Below are positions 12,801 to 21,600 of a stretch of 64,000 nucleotides of DNA, piece by piece; positions within the stretch are counted from its first letter, which is position 1, and each line of letters opens with the position of its first letter. Source of the DNA: Crocodylus rhombifer (lineage: Eukaryota; Chordata; Crocodylia; Crocodylidae); assembly GCA_038503035.1 (NCBI GenBank), contig JAVSML010001072.1, positions 248,001 through 312,000 on the forward strand, in the 5' to 3' direction. Below the pieces are notes generated by a model. The model searched no databases. It was not told where the DNA came from and was given only the letters and a program-made list of their open reading frames with translations. The position numbers were made by a program, and so were the translations under genes.

Positions 12801-15800
12801 AGGAGTAATGAAAGCAGGTTGAGCAGCCCCTTGCGTGGGGCCTGGGCATTGCAATCTAGCCTAGCCAGGAGTAAGCAGCAAGGAGCAGGGAAAGGAAAAG
12901 GGCACCCTTTATCCCAGACCATTCCCAGGAAGGCCCCCGTTCAAATCAGTGGAAAACCCTCTCGCTGATGTGAAGGGCTTTGTGTTAGCCCCAGCCTCAG
13001 ACTCTTTGTAGCAATCTCTGCTTCCTACACTGAGGAGGGACCAGCCCACAGACCTGTGGCACACGGCCAGCACCCACTGGAACAGGCCACCGCACCTGCT
13101 ACCAGCCAGCCCCAAGGCACAGGGCAGGGAAGCAGTTAGGATCAGGACCACTGTGACAAACTGATGTCCGGGGATAGCTGCCATAACTCAGAGCCCAGCC
13201 TACTCTGCCCATGTTGTGCCCCCCAGCATCATTAATCACTTCAGAGGTGCCCTAGGAGAGGTGCTAAGCAGCCAATCCGACCTTCCTGCAGGGCTTGACT
13301 TACCGTGCTGCCCGTAGGAGTTGCCCATGTTGTATGTTGTCCCATCAGGCTCATAGTGTGGATGAGCCGTCGCTCCGTTCACTGCCACAAATCTGCTCCA
13401 GTCCACCTGCAAGTGCAAGAGGGCATCAGTGTGGGCATGGCTGACTACTAGTCACAGCTCATCTGCTAGAGGTGCCAGGCAAGTGGCACTTTTTAGGTGC
13501 CTGCCACAAAATGCTTTCAAAGGACACACAATGACCTGAATCAGGGTTCTTACTTCCCCAAAATTTGTTTTACATCCCTATATCTGCGCCATTAGGCCAG
13601 AAAAGGTATAGCCACAAACCTCACCTCATGCGTTTCCTGGACTATACGACTTCAGACTAAAACCAGCAACAAAACTTCCCACTGAGTGATGATGTTTGAA
13701 AACAGAAATCAATCCCCTGCTCCCCTGCCCTACCCCCTTCAACCCTTGAGCTAGTGATGAAGCCTGCCAGACCTATAAGAGTTTCACTGTGACTAACAGG
13801 AAACGCAAACACTTTCACAGAGCATGAGGTCGGGTATTGTAAAGTCCATTCAAGTCAGCATGGCTCTGCACACAACAACTTGCAAGACAGAGCCTTTTTC
13901 CTCTGGTTTATGCCTGTCTGTGATGCTGCTTAGCCATGGGCACCTGTCCTTAAAGTCTGCAAGTACATTAGGCAACTGCAAAGAGGTGCAGGTCCCTGGA
14001 GCAGCTTAGGGCTTGAAGCACATGGAGGAGATTGAGGGGATGCAGGGAAAGGTCAGGATCCTGCAGGAGTACCTCCGTGCATCCCCCTGGCACTCCCCAA
14101 GGGCCTGTGTTGGCTCTTTGTATCCTAGAAGTGGCAGACAGGACCAGAGGAGTGAGCTGGGACAGGGCCAACTAGACCCTGGCTAAGAAAAACACCCTGA
14201 GAAGTGGGAGTGACTGGACCTCCCAGCACAGCAGCTGCCTTTGTGATCAAGTGGCTCTTCCAAAACACATGGACAACAGAGGCATCACTGACTCTGTTGG
14301 GTGACCAAGAGCTGTCACTGCTGCCCTGGCCATTCTGGCACCTGTCACCCGAGGCCTTTTCTGCTGAGGCATGGAGCATCCCTCGATTCTTGCTATTGCA
14401 CTTGCGAACTCAAAGACCCACTTATCTGGTGAGGGCCAAGCTGGGCACAAACCCCCCCCCCCCCCCCATCACCTTCTCCTTCGTTTCAAGCGTTTCCGGA
14501 TCTACTCGGTGCATGAAGTTTGTCTCTGTGCTGACGTAGTAGTCCCCCTTGTACACCACATAGTTTACACTGCAGTTGTCTGTGGACTCTGCAATAAAAT
14601 CCCCATGATGCAGGCAGCTGCATTAAGCCCAGGTCCCAGCACGGTCAATGAGACAGAATTAAACAAACAGCTCCATTCACAATTACACAACCGCCTCCCG
14701 GGATGGAGTCGCAGCAGTGGCACCCACAGACCTGCCTCCAGGTCAAAGAACAACTCAGATCTCTCTCATGCTGGGGCAGGCATTAACAAGCCATTATGCA
14801 GCCTGGCTGTAGGTCCTTGCAAGGGAAAGAAATGCATATTGCAGGTGGTATCACACAGAGCTGAGGGAAAGGGGATTTTGGAGTAGGCTGCAGTAGCTCT
14901 TCTTATAAAGCCAGGCCACCCCCCAGATGCCACCATGCAACCAAAACCAGGAGCACAGCACTCAGACTGCATGTAGTATCTGAGGCCAGATCACCAGTGG
15001 GCAAGCAGGCCCCATATCACTTGCTGCTTTCTGTTAGGGTACAATGGCCACTAGCCTAGCAACCTACAAGCCAAGCAGGGCAAGGTGCTCTCAGGACAGG
15101 GCTGTATCTGACCGCTCAAGGTTGTTGACTGACAATGCATGGGGACCTTCAGGAGAAGGCATTTCTACTCAGAACCCTGCCACAAAGCAAATCAGACATG
15201 GTGCAGCCCCCCACTGATCCACAGAGGGACCTGTGTAGAGCCCCCTCCCCAAGCAAAGTGCACTGCTCTCAGCAGAGCACGACCCCAGGCTCAGCCTTGT
15301 GCAGAGGGACAGTCTTCTAAGAAAAGCATCTACTCAGAGCTGGACCTCCCAGCTTCGCAGAGCTCCCACTGCAGTATCCCCAGAAACACAACTCCCAGAT
15401 GGACACCTGCTGCCTCGAGGGACACGGCACCTGTCTGGTTCACCCCTTACCTGGCAGCTCAAACCGGGCCATGAAGCGCCCGAAGATGCTCTTGCATGGG
15501 TCTGGCATGGCCAAGGTGCCGAACTCGGAGACCACAATCCGGTTGTGCTGGCTGTTTGCCCTGTAGGAATCACTCTGCACGAATTTGCTCCTGTAGGTCA
15601 CACTGCCCTCTGCTACCCGGAACTGGTGCATAAGGGCCATGCCATCAAACCAGTGGTTATACCTGGCAGCAGGGAAGAAGGGCAGGATCAGAGACAGAAG
15701 AACAGCGGTCAGTGTTATGCCACCTCCCCTGAGCCCTGTGTGTGCACTAGTCATGTTAGGTTCAAGAGGATGGCAGAACATATCTGAACTCAATGGAGCA

Positions 15801-17386
15801 GCTCACGTCCATTCATGGGCCCACATATTTGCAGGCTTAGGGTCCCCAGCCTCTCTAGGCCACCTGGTCCAACACTTCACCACCCTCATGGTGAAGAAAC
15901 ACTAGAATGCCAGATCCACAGGAAAACCACAGGCCTGGCTCTTATTTTTACTTTAGCACTATTGTTTTGTTTTCTTTAAAAGAAAGCAAGCCTGAGTGCA
16001 GGTTGGGTTTGTTTTCAGACACACAGAGGCTGGACTCGATGATCTCCCGAGGTCCCTTCCAGCCCTGATGTCTATGAAAATCACATCAGTGCAAGTAGGA
16101 AAAAGGTCCAGCCCTGGGTTCCCAGGCACCTGTGGGATGTACTTGACACAGAGCATGTCTATACAAGATGTTTTACTGCACAGTACACTAATCTACTGTG
16201 CAGTAAAGCATGACCGTCTATACATGCACACCCACAGGGGATGTGAAACTCCCCTGGTCTTCTTGGTCCCAGCTCCTGGCAGGAGCTGAGCATCACTGGA
16301 ATGGAGTAGCTGTCTGTGCCTTCCCCACCTATCTCCCTCAGCACTGGTCAGCTCCCAGATCCCCAGAAGGGCCAGGAGCCAAGCAGCACAGGGACTGGAG
16401 AGCCCTCTGCTTCCCTGCCCACCCAGAGGCTGGCTGGGAGCCAGCTGCTGACCGGGCAAGAAAGCCCTGCTGGGCTTATCCCCATGTGAACAGGGCTGGG
16501 AGAGGTCTGCAGTGGCAGCTGTCTCCTAGTCCCATGCACATCAGGAACCCTTCTGATGTGTACAGGGCAAGGAAACAGCTGCCACTGCAGCTGGCAGAGC
16601 TCTCCTGGCCCCGTGCACATCGGAGCTGGCCCCTGTACTCCTTGCCAACCTCCAGGCTGCTCCTGTTGACAGCAGATTTACTCCCAATAGGGAGCATGTG
16701 TAGTTGTGTTCCCAGGGAAGGCTTTCTGTGCAGTATTTTACTGCACAGTAAGCCTTTACAGCGTTAATAGCATGTGGAGACATGCCCACAAACAATCAGT
16801 AGTCACAACCCAAAGCTTTGCTCCCTAGTTCTGATGACTCACTGTGTGGCCTCCAGCAAGCCATAGCCTGCATGAAATAAAGCTTCCCTATCTTTGAAAT
16901 GGAAAAAATAAACTCTTCTATTTCAGACGTAGGTCACCAGAGTTCTCATCTATATGGGCATAGGGTTTTCAAAGCATCTACTGAAAGTTTCTAGATGACA
17001 GAAAAGCTGTCATCTAGAAAAGCTATTACAAGAATGAGGACCACAGAAATCCTCAAGAATAACCCCTTGAATTCACCCACTAAATGAGAGCTAAGAGCTG
17101 TCCCACACCTGGGGTCACTGCAAAAGCACCCACTAAATTCCACCAATGCTGGACCCAAAGGGTAATCAAAGCTCCACTTACTTGTCCTCTCCAAATTCAA
17201 ACTTCCCAGGCCCGTTCCTCAGTAGACTGCCGTTGATCCATTCTGGTATGTGCCCTTTAACCTCAGCCTGGATGGGCTGGGGGGTCTCCTCCACTGTCTG
17301 CATTAGTGATGAGATGCATTGCAAACCCTGCTGGCGGCTGACGACAACCTGCTCTTGTCGTGGGCTGGGCAAAAAGGTCTTCAGGA
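3697..17386 (-). CDS. BCO2: Beta-carotene oxygenase 2 (9',10'-carotenoid dioxygenase), first coding exon not found
   Basis: BCO2 is the mitochondrial non-haem iron enzyme that cleaves carotenes and xanthophylls eccentrically at the 9',10' bond. Eleven exons join in phase: 17386-17182, 15662-15451, 14588-14473, 13406-13304, 12022-11894, 11741-11581, 11040-10873, 6138-6001, 5466-5284, 4264-4154 and 3810-3697. They encode about 545 residues, against roughly 579 for human BCO2, so only a short N-terminal exon is missing. All four iron-ligand histidines of the carotenoid oxygenase fold are present (in [22 protein letters not shown] and YGFHG), as are the three second-shell glutamates (STETNF, LEFPH, SEPVFVP). 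Length, motifs and exon phases indicate a functional gene. BCO1 and RPE65 are paralogues, but the [17 protein letters not shown] and CCQDNG wording and the IL18/TEX12 neighbourhood favour BCO2. The first exon must end in phase 1 upstream of 17386. Confidence 0.94.
4154..4264 (-). CDS. BCO2: BCO2 exon, SEPVFVP segment
   Basis: Acceptor TGCCCAG, donor GTAATT. Thirty-seven codons in phase 0, with [14 protein letters not shown] (second-shell glutamate) and [12 protein letters not shown]. Confidence 0.94.
5284..5466 (-). CDS. BCO2: BCO2 exon, second-shell glutamate LEFP
   Basis: Acceptor GCCCTAG, donor GTAAGA. Sixty-one codons in phase 0. It holds the [13 protein letters not shown] and GLEFPHINY segments and the [11 protein letters not shown] core. 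Confidence 0.94.
6001..6138 (-). CDS. BCO2: BCO2 exon, LSPLSYTSA segment
   Basis: Acceptor CTTCCAG, donor GTAGGT. Forty-six codons in phase 0, with [10 protein letters not shown] and [12 protein letters not shown]. The intron upstream (6139-10872) is the longest inside the visible gene and contains a hAT element and a CR1 copy. Confidence 0.94.
6376..7571 (+). mobile_element. hAT-superfamily DNA transposon, decayed
   Basis: A 1196-bp element in a BCO2 intron. Its ends are inverted repeats: left CACTGGCTTTCAACCTGTGG, right the complement of CAGTGGTCTTTCAGCCTG. It is bounded by a perfect 8-bp duplication GCCCAAGG (6368-6375 and 7572-7579). An 8-bp target duplication with CAGTGG-type ends is the hAT hallmark. 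The inner part carries the transposase tail listed separately; most of the transposase is deleted, so it is dead. Confidence 0.85.
7075..7270 (+). pseudogene. hAT transposase C-terminal fragment (Buster/ZBED-like)
   Basis: The frame starting at 7075 reads like the end of the ZBED5/SCAND3-type hAT dimerisation domain: [16 protein letters not shown], then [20 protein letters not shown], then [11 protein letters not shown]. One in-frame stop lies between the first and second blocks. Upstream homology is lost. It lies inside the element bounded by the GCCCAAGG duplication. Confidence 0.7.
8048..9345 (-). mobile_element. CR1 LINE, 5'-truncated, minus strand
   Basis: The element reads right to left. 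It carries reverse-transcriptase blocks such as [19 protein letters not shown] and the intact catalytic KFADDTK near 8940, then the [16 protein letters not shown] region. It ends in the CR1 3' tail at about 8050, seen on the plus strand as AATCATAGAAAATGAGGGT. Stops and frame changes break the frame, so it is inactive. It sits in sense orientation in the long BCO2 intron. Confidence 0.85.
10252..10294. mobile_element. Very short hAT-type remnant
   Basis: Only 43 bp: CAGGGTCCTCAAGC at the left and the complement of CAGGGGTGTCAAGC at the right. It is flanked by an imperfect 8-bp duplication (CCCTAGGC at 10244-10251, CTCTAGGC at 10295-10302). It may be two fused termini of a larger hAT element. 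Confidence 0.5.
10873..11040 (-). CDS. BCO2: BCO2 exon, third iron-ligand histidine
   Basis: Acceptor CCCTGCAG, donor GTAAGA. Fifty-six codons in phase 0. [14 protein letters not shown] carries the third iron-binding histidine, followed by [11 protein letters not shown]. Confidence 0.95.
11581..11741 (-). CDS. BCO2: BCO2 exon, IFIEQPLKM segment
   Basis: Acceptor CCCCCTCAG, donor GTAGGC. Fifty-three full codons, with [16 protein letters not shown] and [15 protein letters not shown], which match BCO2 closely. Confidence 0.94.
11894..12022 (-). CDS. BCO2: BCO2 exon, second iron-ligand histidine
   Basis: Acceptor TTTTCTGCAG, donor GTGAGG. Forty-two full codons ending in KPSYYHSF, with the second iron-binding histidine. 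The glycine codon is split over the next junction. Confidence 0.94.
13304..13406 (-). CDS. BCO2: BCO2 exon, first iron-ligand histidine
   Basis: Acceptor CACTTGCAG, donor [24 protein letters not shown] holds the first iron-binding histidine. It leaves in phase 1. Confidence 0.94.
14451..14467 (+). repeat. Poly-C run (poly-G on the coding strand) beside a BCO2 donor
   Basis: A run of about 16 C on the plus strand. In the BCO2 transcript it becomes a G run starting a few bases inside the intron after the donor at 14472-14471. Confidence 0.8.
14473..14588 (-). CDS. BCO2: BCO2 exon, STETNF glutamate
   Basis: Acceptor TTATTGCAG, donor GTGATG. Thirty-eight full codons, including [17 protein letters not shown] with the second-shell glutamate. 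It is about four residues shorter than human BCO2 just before the TDN motif. The donor is followed at once by a long G run (see findings). Confidence 0.93.
15451..15662 (-). CDS. BCO2: BCO2 exon, NHWFDGMAL segment
   Basis: Acceptor GCTGCCAG and donor GTAAGG. Seventy full codons, from [16 protein letters not shown] to RFMARFELP. The 'FDGMA' and '[13 protein letters not shown]' strings are diagnostic of animal carotenoid oxygenases. Confidence 0.95.
16018..16078 (+). mobile_element. CR1 3'-end fragment
   Basis: Short CR1 tail with GGCTGGACTCGATGATCTCC followed by the AGGTCCCTTCCAGCCCT block, in a BCO2 intron, antisense to the gene. Confidence 0.7.
16150..16792. mobile_element. Inverted-repeat (MITE-like) element in a BCO2 intron
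   Basis: The left part (GCATGTCTATAC ... TTTTACTGCACAGTA) and the right part (TTTACTGCACAGTAAGCC ... GGAGACATGCC) are related as inverted repeats. The left end also folds on itself: TTTTACTGCACAGTA and TACTGTGCAGTAAAGC are close together (16173-16207). The interior has imperfect inverted copies around 'CCTTCTGATGTGTACAGGG'. I did not find a certain target duplication, so the superfamily is open. Confidence 0.55.
17182..17386 (-). CDS. BCO2: BCO2 exon with the N-terminal blade ([10 protein letters not shown])
   Basis: Acceptor CCCTGCAG at its upper end, donor GTAAGT below. It enters in phase 1 and leaves in phase 2 (67 full codons). It carries the family start of the propeller, [21 protein letters not shown]. 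The branch-point-like CTAAC lies at 17411-17407, at the junction with a CR1 copy. Confidence 0.93.
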
Positions 17387-17412
17387 CTGCAGGGAATGGG
17401 ACAGAGGTTAGA

Positions 17413-18655
17413 GGCAGCAAAGAACTATGGAACCTGTCAGACCAACCTGGTAGCCTTCTATGATCAGATCACCAAATCATAGATGCGGGGGTAGCAGTGG
17501 ACAGTCTTCCTGGACTTTCGGAAGGCCTTTGACAATGTCTCTCACCCCGTTCTCATTAAGAAACTGGGGGACTGTGGTGTCGACACCCACACAGTCAATT
17601 GGGTCACCAACTGGCTGGAGGGCCGCACCCAGAGGGTGGTAGTGGATGGGTCATTTTCAACCTGGAGGGATGTGGGCAGCGGGGTCCCCCAGGGCTCGGT
17701 CCTCGGGCCCGCACTGTTCAACATCTTCATCAGTGACTTGGACGAGGGGGTAAAAAGCACCCTGTTCAAATCTGCTGATGACACTAAGATGTTGGGGGAT
17801 GTGGGCACGCTAGAAGGGAGGAATGGGCTGCAATCGGACCTAGACAGGTTACAAGGGTGGGCGGATGAGAATAGGATGGGATTCAGCACCGACAAGTGCA
17901 AAGTGATGCACCTGGAGAAGAACAACTGGCACCATATCTACAGGCTGGGGAACTCCGTTCTTGTCAGTGCAGAGGCGGAAAAGGATCTGGGGGTCATCAT
18001 TGACTCCAAGATGAACATGGGCCGGCAGTGTGGGGGTGCGGTCAGGAAGGCCACCCGCACCTTGTCGTGCATCCACAGATGCATCTCGAGCAGGTCCAAG
18101 GAGGTGATCCTGCCCCTCTATGCAGCACTGGTCAGGCCGCAGCTGGAGGACTGCGTCCAGGTCTGGGCGCCGCACTTCAGGAGGGATGTGAACAACATGG
18201 AGAGGGTCCAGAGGAGGCCACTCGTATGATCAGGGGACAACAGGGCAGGCCCTACGAGGAGAGGCGACGGGACCTGAACCTGTTCAGCCTCCACAAGAGA
18301 AGGCTGAGGGGGGATCTAGTGGCTATTTACAAACTAGTCAGAGGGGACCAGCAGGCATTGGGGGAGTCCCTGTTCCCCCGAGTACTGCCAGGAGTGACCA
18401 GGAATAATGGTCACAACTGGCAGAGGGGAGATTTAGGCTAGATATCAGGAGGCGCTGCTTCATGGTCAGGCTGGCTAGGATCTGGAAACAACTTCCAAGA
18501 GAAGTGGTGCTGGCTCCTACCCTGGGGGTGTTTAAGAGGAGGCTAGATGTATACCTTGCTGGGGTCATTTGACCCCAGTACTCTTTCCTGCCGCGGCAGG
18601 AGGCCGGACTAGATGATCTACTTAGGTCCCTTCCGACCCTAGAAACTATGAAACC
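17413..18655 (+). mobile_element. CR1 LINE, 5'-truncated, plus strand
   Basis: About 1.2 kb of CR1 ORF2 and 3' end: FLDFRKAFDNVSHPVLIKKL, GVPQGSVLGPALFNIFISDL, then the catalytic block, here SADDTK (usual FADD changed to SADD), and the AEKDLGVIIDSKMNM block. It ends in the CCTTCCGACCCTAGAAACTA type tail. It is antisense to BCO2 and begins only about 26 bp from the exon acceptor at 17387. Confidence 0.9.
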
Positions 18656-18659
18656 TGGA

Positions 18660-21600
18660 TCAGAAGCCTGTAGGCCAGCAACCAAGCCATGGGATTTTGG
18701 GAGTGTGGACATGGATGCAGGAGCATCCTGCCCACCATCTTAAACAGGCATAGACAACCAAGCTCTGCCTACACCATGCCCATTATGTCCAGTGCAGTGA
18801 ATCTTACTGTTGGCAAAGGCCTGGCACAATCACCACAAACGTGGGATGGAGACATGAGACAGGCCTAAGGTAGCTAGCAAGGTTCCCAGACTGCTTGGGC
18901 TGGTGTGACCAAAGGAAGCAGGGAACTATATTCAGACAAGGGTCTTTGGGTAAATCTGATATCTTTTATGAGACCAACTCAAGTAGTTGGAAAAATTCTT
19001 CTTTGGAAACTTTTGGGTATAAATACCCTTTGTCAGGCTGAAGAAGCATCTGCAGCTTGTGAAGAAGAATTTTTTCCAACCATTTGAGTTGGTCTCATAA
19101 AAGATATCAGATTTACCCAAAGAACCTTGTGTGCCTATGTCCTTAGACCAACACAGCTACAACCTATACCTCAGGAACTGTATTTACACCTCAAAGCAGA
19201 ACCTGTAAGGGGCAGAGACTGGGATATCTGAGGAAAGAGAGAGAGACTGAACACATAAGAGTCATGAGGGGTGTACGATACATGAGGGATGTGAAAAGCG
19301 TGTTACAAAGACACCCAAGGGGGAGAAGGAGGTGCAGATTCCTATTAAAACCCAGGCAGGGATGAGACCTCTAGGATTTCCTCCTCATCACCTAAAAAGA
19401 TGTGTGAATCCCCTAGAAAGACTTTCTGAATACCTGGCTGCAAGGAGACACACTGCCTATGCAAGGCTTTCTGTTTTCTTTTCGGCTTATTATGTCACAT
19501 TTTAAGTTAGGCTAGGTTGTGTGTGCCATCACCGTGTCTTACTGGGCTGCATGAACTTAACTTGGGCAAAGTTTTTTCTGTCGTGTGCTTGAAGTTGCAA
19601 ATTGCTGTGGTCGATAAATGCTCTCTTCAGAGAATGGACTGTTCTTGTCCAAGCACTCATGAATTCATTGCCGCTTCCTAAAGTCTAAAGTCCAGTAACA
19701 CAACCCAATTCCCTGCCATGATAGTGGCCAAGGCACTGGCAGCATTCTTGTCTCCCCTACTCTCTGCCTGTGGTATACTTTTCACAAACTCTCTCAGACA
19801 AAGGGTCACTGGCTCGCTGCCCTAGAGGCCTCTTCATAAGCAGAAAGAGTTCAGCATCTGGAGATGCAAGCTTCAGCCTATGAAAGCTTGTGCTATAAAT
19901 ATATACATTATAAGATGCAAATCTACCCACCCTTCTAGTGAAGGCCCTAAGCCCCCTTCCAGCCCTACCCTGCTCTGTGGTTTAGAGAAGGTGAGAAATG
20001 TGGGTCTGTATGGAAATGTGCAGGAAATGTACTTAAAAATAAATCTACATTGCCTAATTTGTTTTAACGTTAACAAACAGCAAGTGAAACACCCTGGTGA
20101 TGGCAACTTGGATAGAATCTGGGCTCAGAAATATACCCTACAGCTGTTAAACAGGAAGAATATGAGACAGACAGGTGCCTAGGGAGGCCATGTACTGACT
20201 TGCTACCAGGCTGTGTACCTCCACCCATGCTCTTGGAAAGATCAGTAGATGATTACTGAAGCTCCCCAAGATATTACCACGCTGTCAGCCAGAAGCCTAG
20301 CATAGTACAGGGTGGGAAAGCCACACAAAGAAAGAGATCCTGCATGGCTACATCCAGGTGCTGCAAGGCCTAGAACCATCATGTGCGGCCCCAGGGATTT
20401 CCATACAGCGTCTGGGAAGGTGTGCCCAGGGCAGGGCAGAGCCCCATACTCCTCACACATGGCTCTACTCTACAGTGTCTTTCCCTGTTCACCTATATGC
20501 TGCAGTGATGGGAGACTGCATGTGATGGGACACTTTTGTGTGGTTCGTTACCTACTCAGCCAGCTCCCGGGGCTCATGGGTGACTCTGCATATGCATTAA
20601 AAGAGAAGGCACTGTCCCAGAGTGAGGAAGACCAGGGCAGTGCTCTAAGAGGGCCACAGGCAGTCGGGGACGTACCAGGTCAGACACAGGACGTGACTTG
20701 GCAGGTGGCACCAGAACCATGGCCTGCCTCAACAAAAGAACCATTTAGCTCCCTAATACTCAGACACTAACTATTCCCCTGTAGGCACTAACGTGGATAA
20801 GCCTGGCTTGAAAATTAGCAACACCAGCCCTGTGAGAGTGCTGACACGGGCATTCCTGTCCAGGCCACACAGGGGTCACTGCCCTGGTACCCAGAGTTAG
20901 GCTGAACCAACATGGAGCCAGGCAGGCATGCTTTTGCCAGGTAGTCACGGCTCATTTTGCCAACAGCAAGTCACCGCTTGGCTGAAAGCACCTTGGGCTG
21001 TGGAAGCCACAGAGCACTCTGGCTCAGAGCAGAAGTCTCTTGAACTCAGCAGCTCTCTCCACCTTGGCAAGGGAAAAACCTACCATCCTCTCATCTTTGA
21101 ATGGACAAGTGTAGTTAGAAGGTGAAGGCCTGTCCCTTGCACTGCAGGCAGGCTTGACCCCTGCCAGAGTCTACAAATGCCTTGGCTAGGGGTAAGTGAG
21201 ACTGGGGAGGGGGGGAACACATCTGAACTCCAACGCCTCCAGGCTTGCACACAGGATGTTTGCCATGGATTTGGGAGTATCAGATGCACCCAGTTGAAGA
21301 GTCTGGAAGGGAGGCAACTTGCTGGTGGTAGCGCCACAAGACTTGAACGATTGAGCTGTGCTCATTCGAAATTTGGAACTTAATCTGGAACTGATTTGGC
21401 CCTGCAAATGAAATGTTATTACAAAGAAAACCAAAAACGAAACCCAGCTCCCTGTCCACCATGCTCCACCTTGCCCCTTATTATAGCACCCCAGCCTCCA
21501 GTGTCCATCTTGCCTGACCTATTCTGGTGCAAAAAGGGAGAGAAAGTTTCAGTTCCCCTGCAAGGACGTCAGTGGGGCGGCAGGGGATGGTAACTAAGGA

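Noticed and set aside
17636..18229. A 197-codon plus-strand open frame as a host gene
   Set aside because: It is the reverse transcriptase region of a CR1 LINE (GSVLGPALFNIFISDL and similar blocks).
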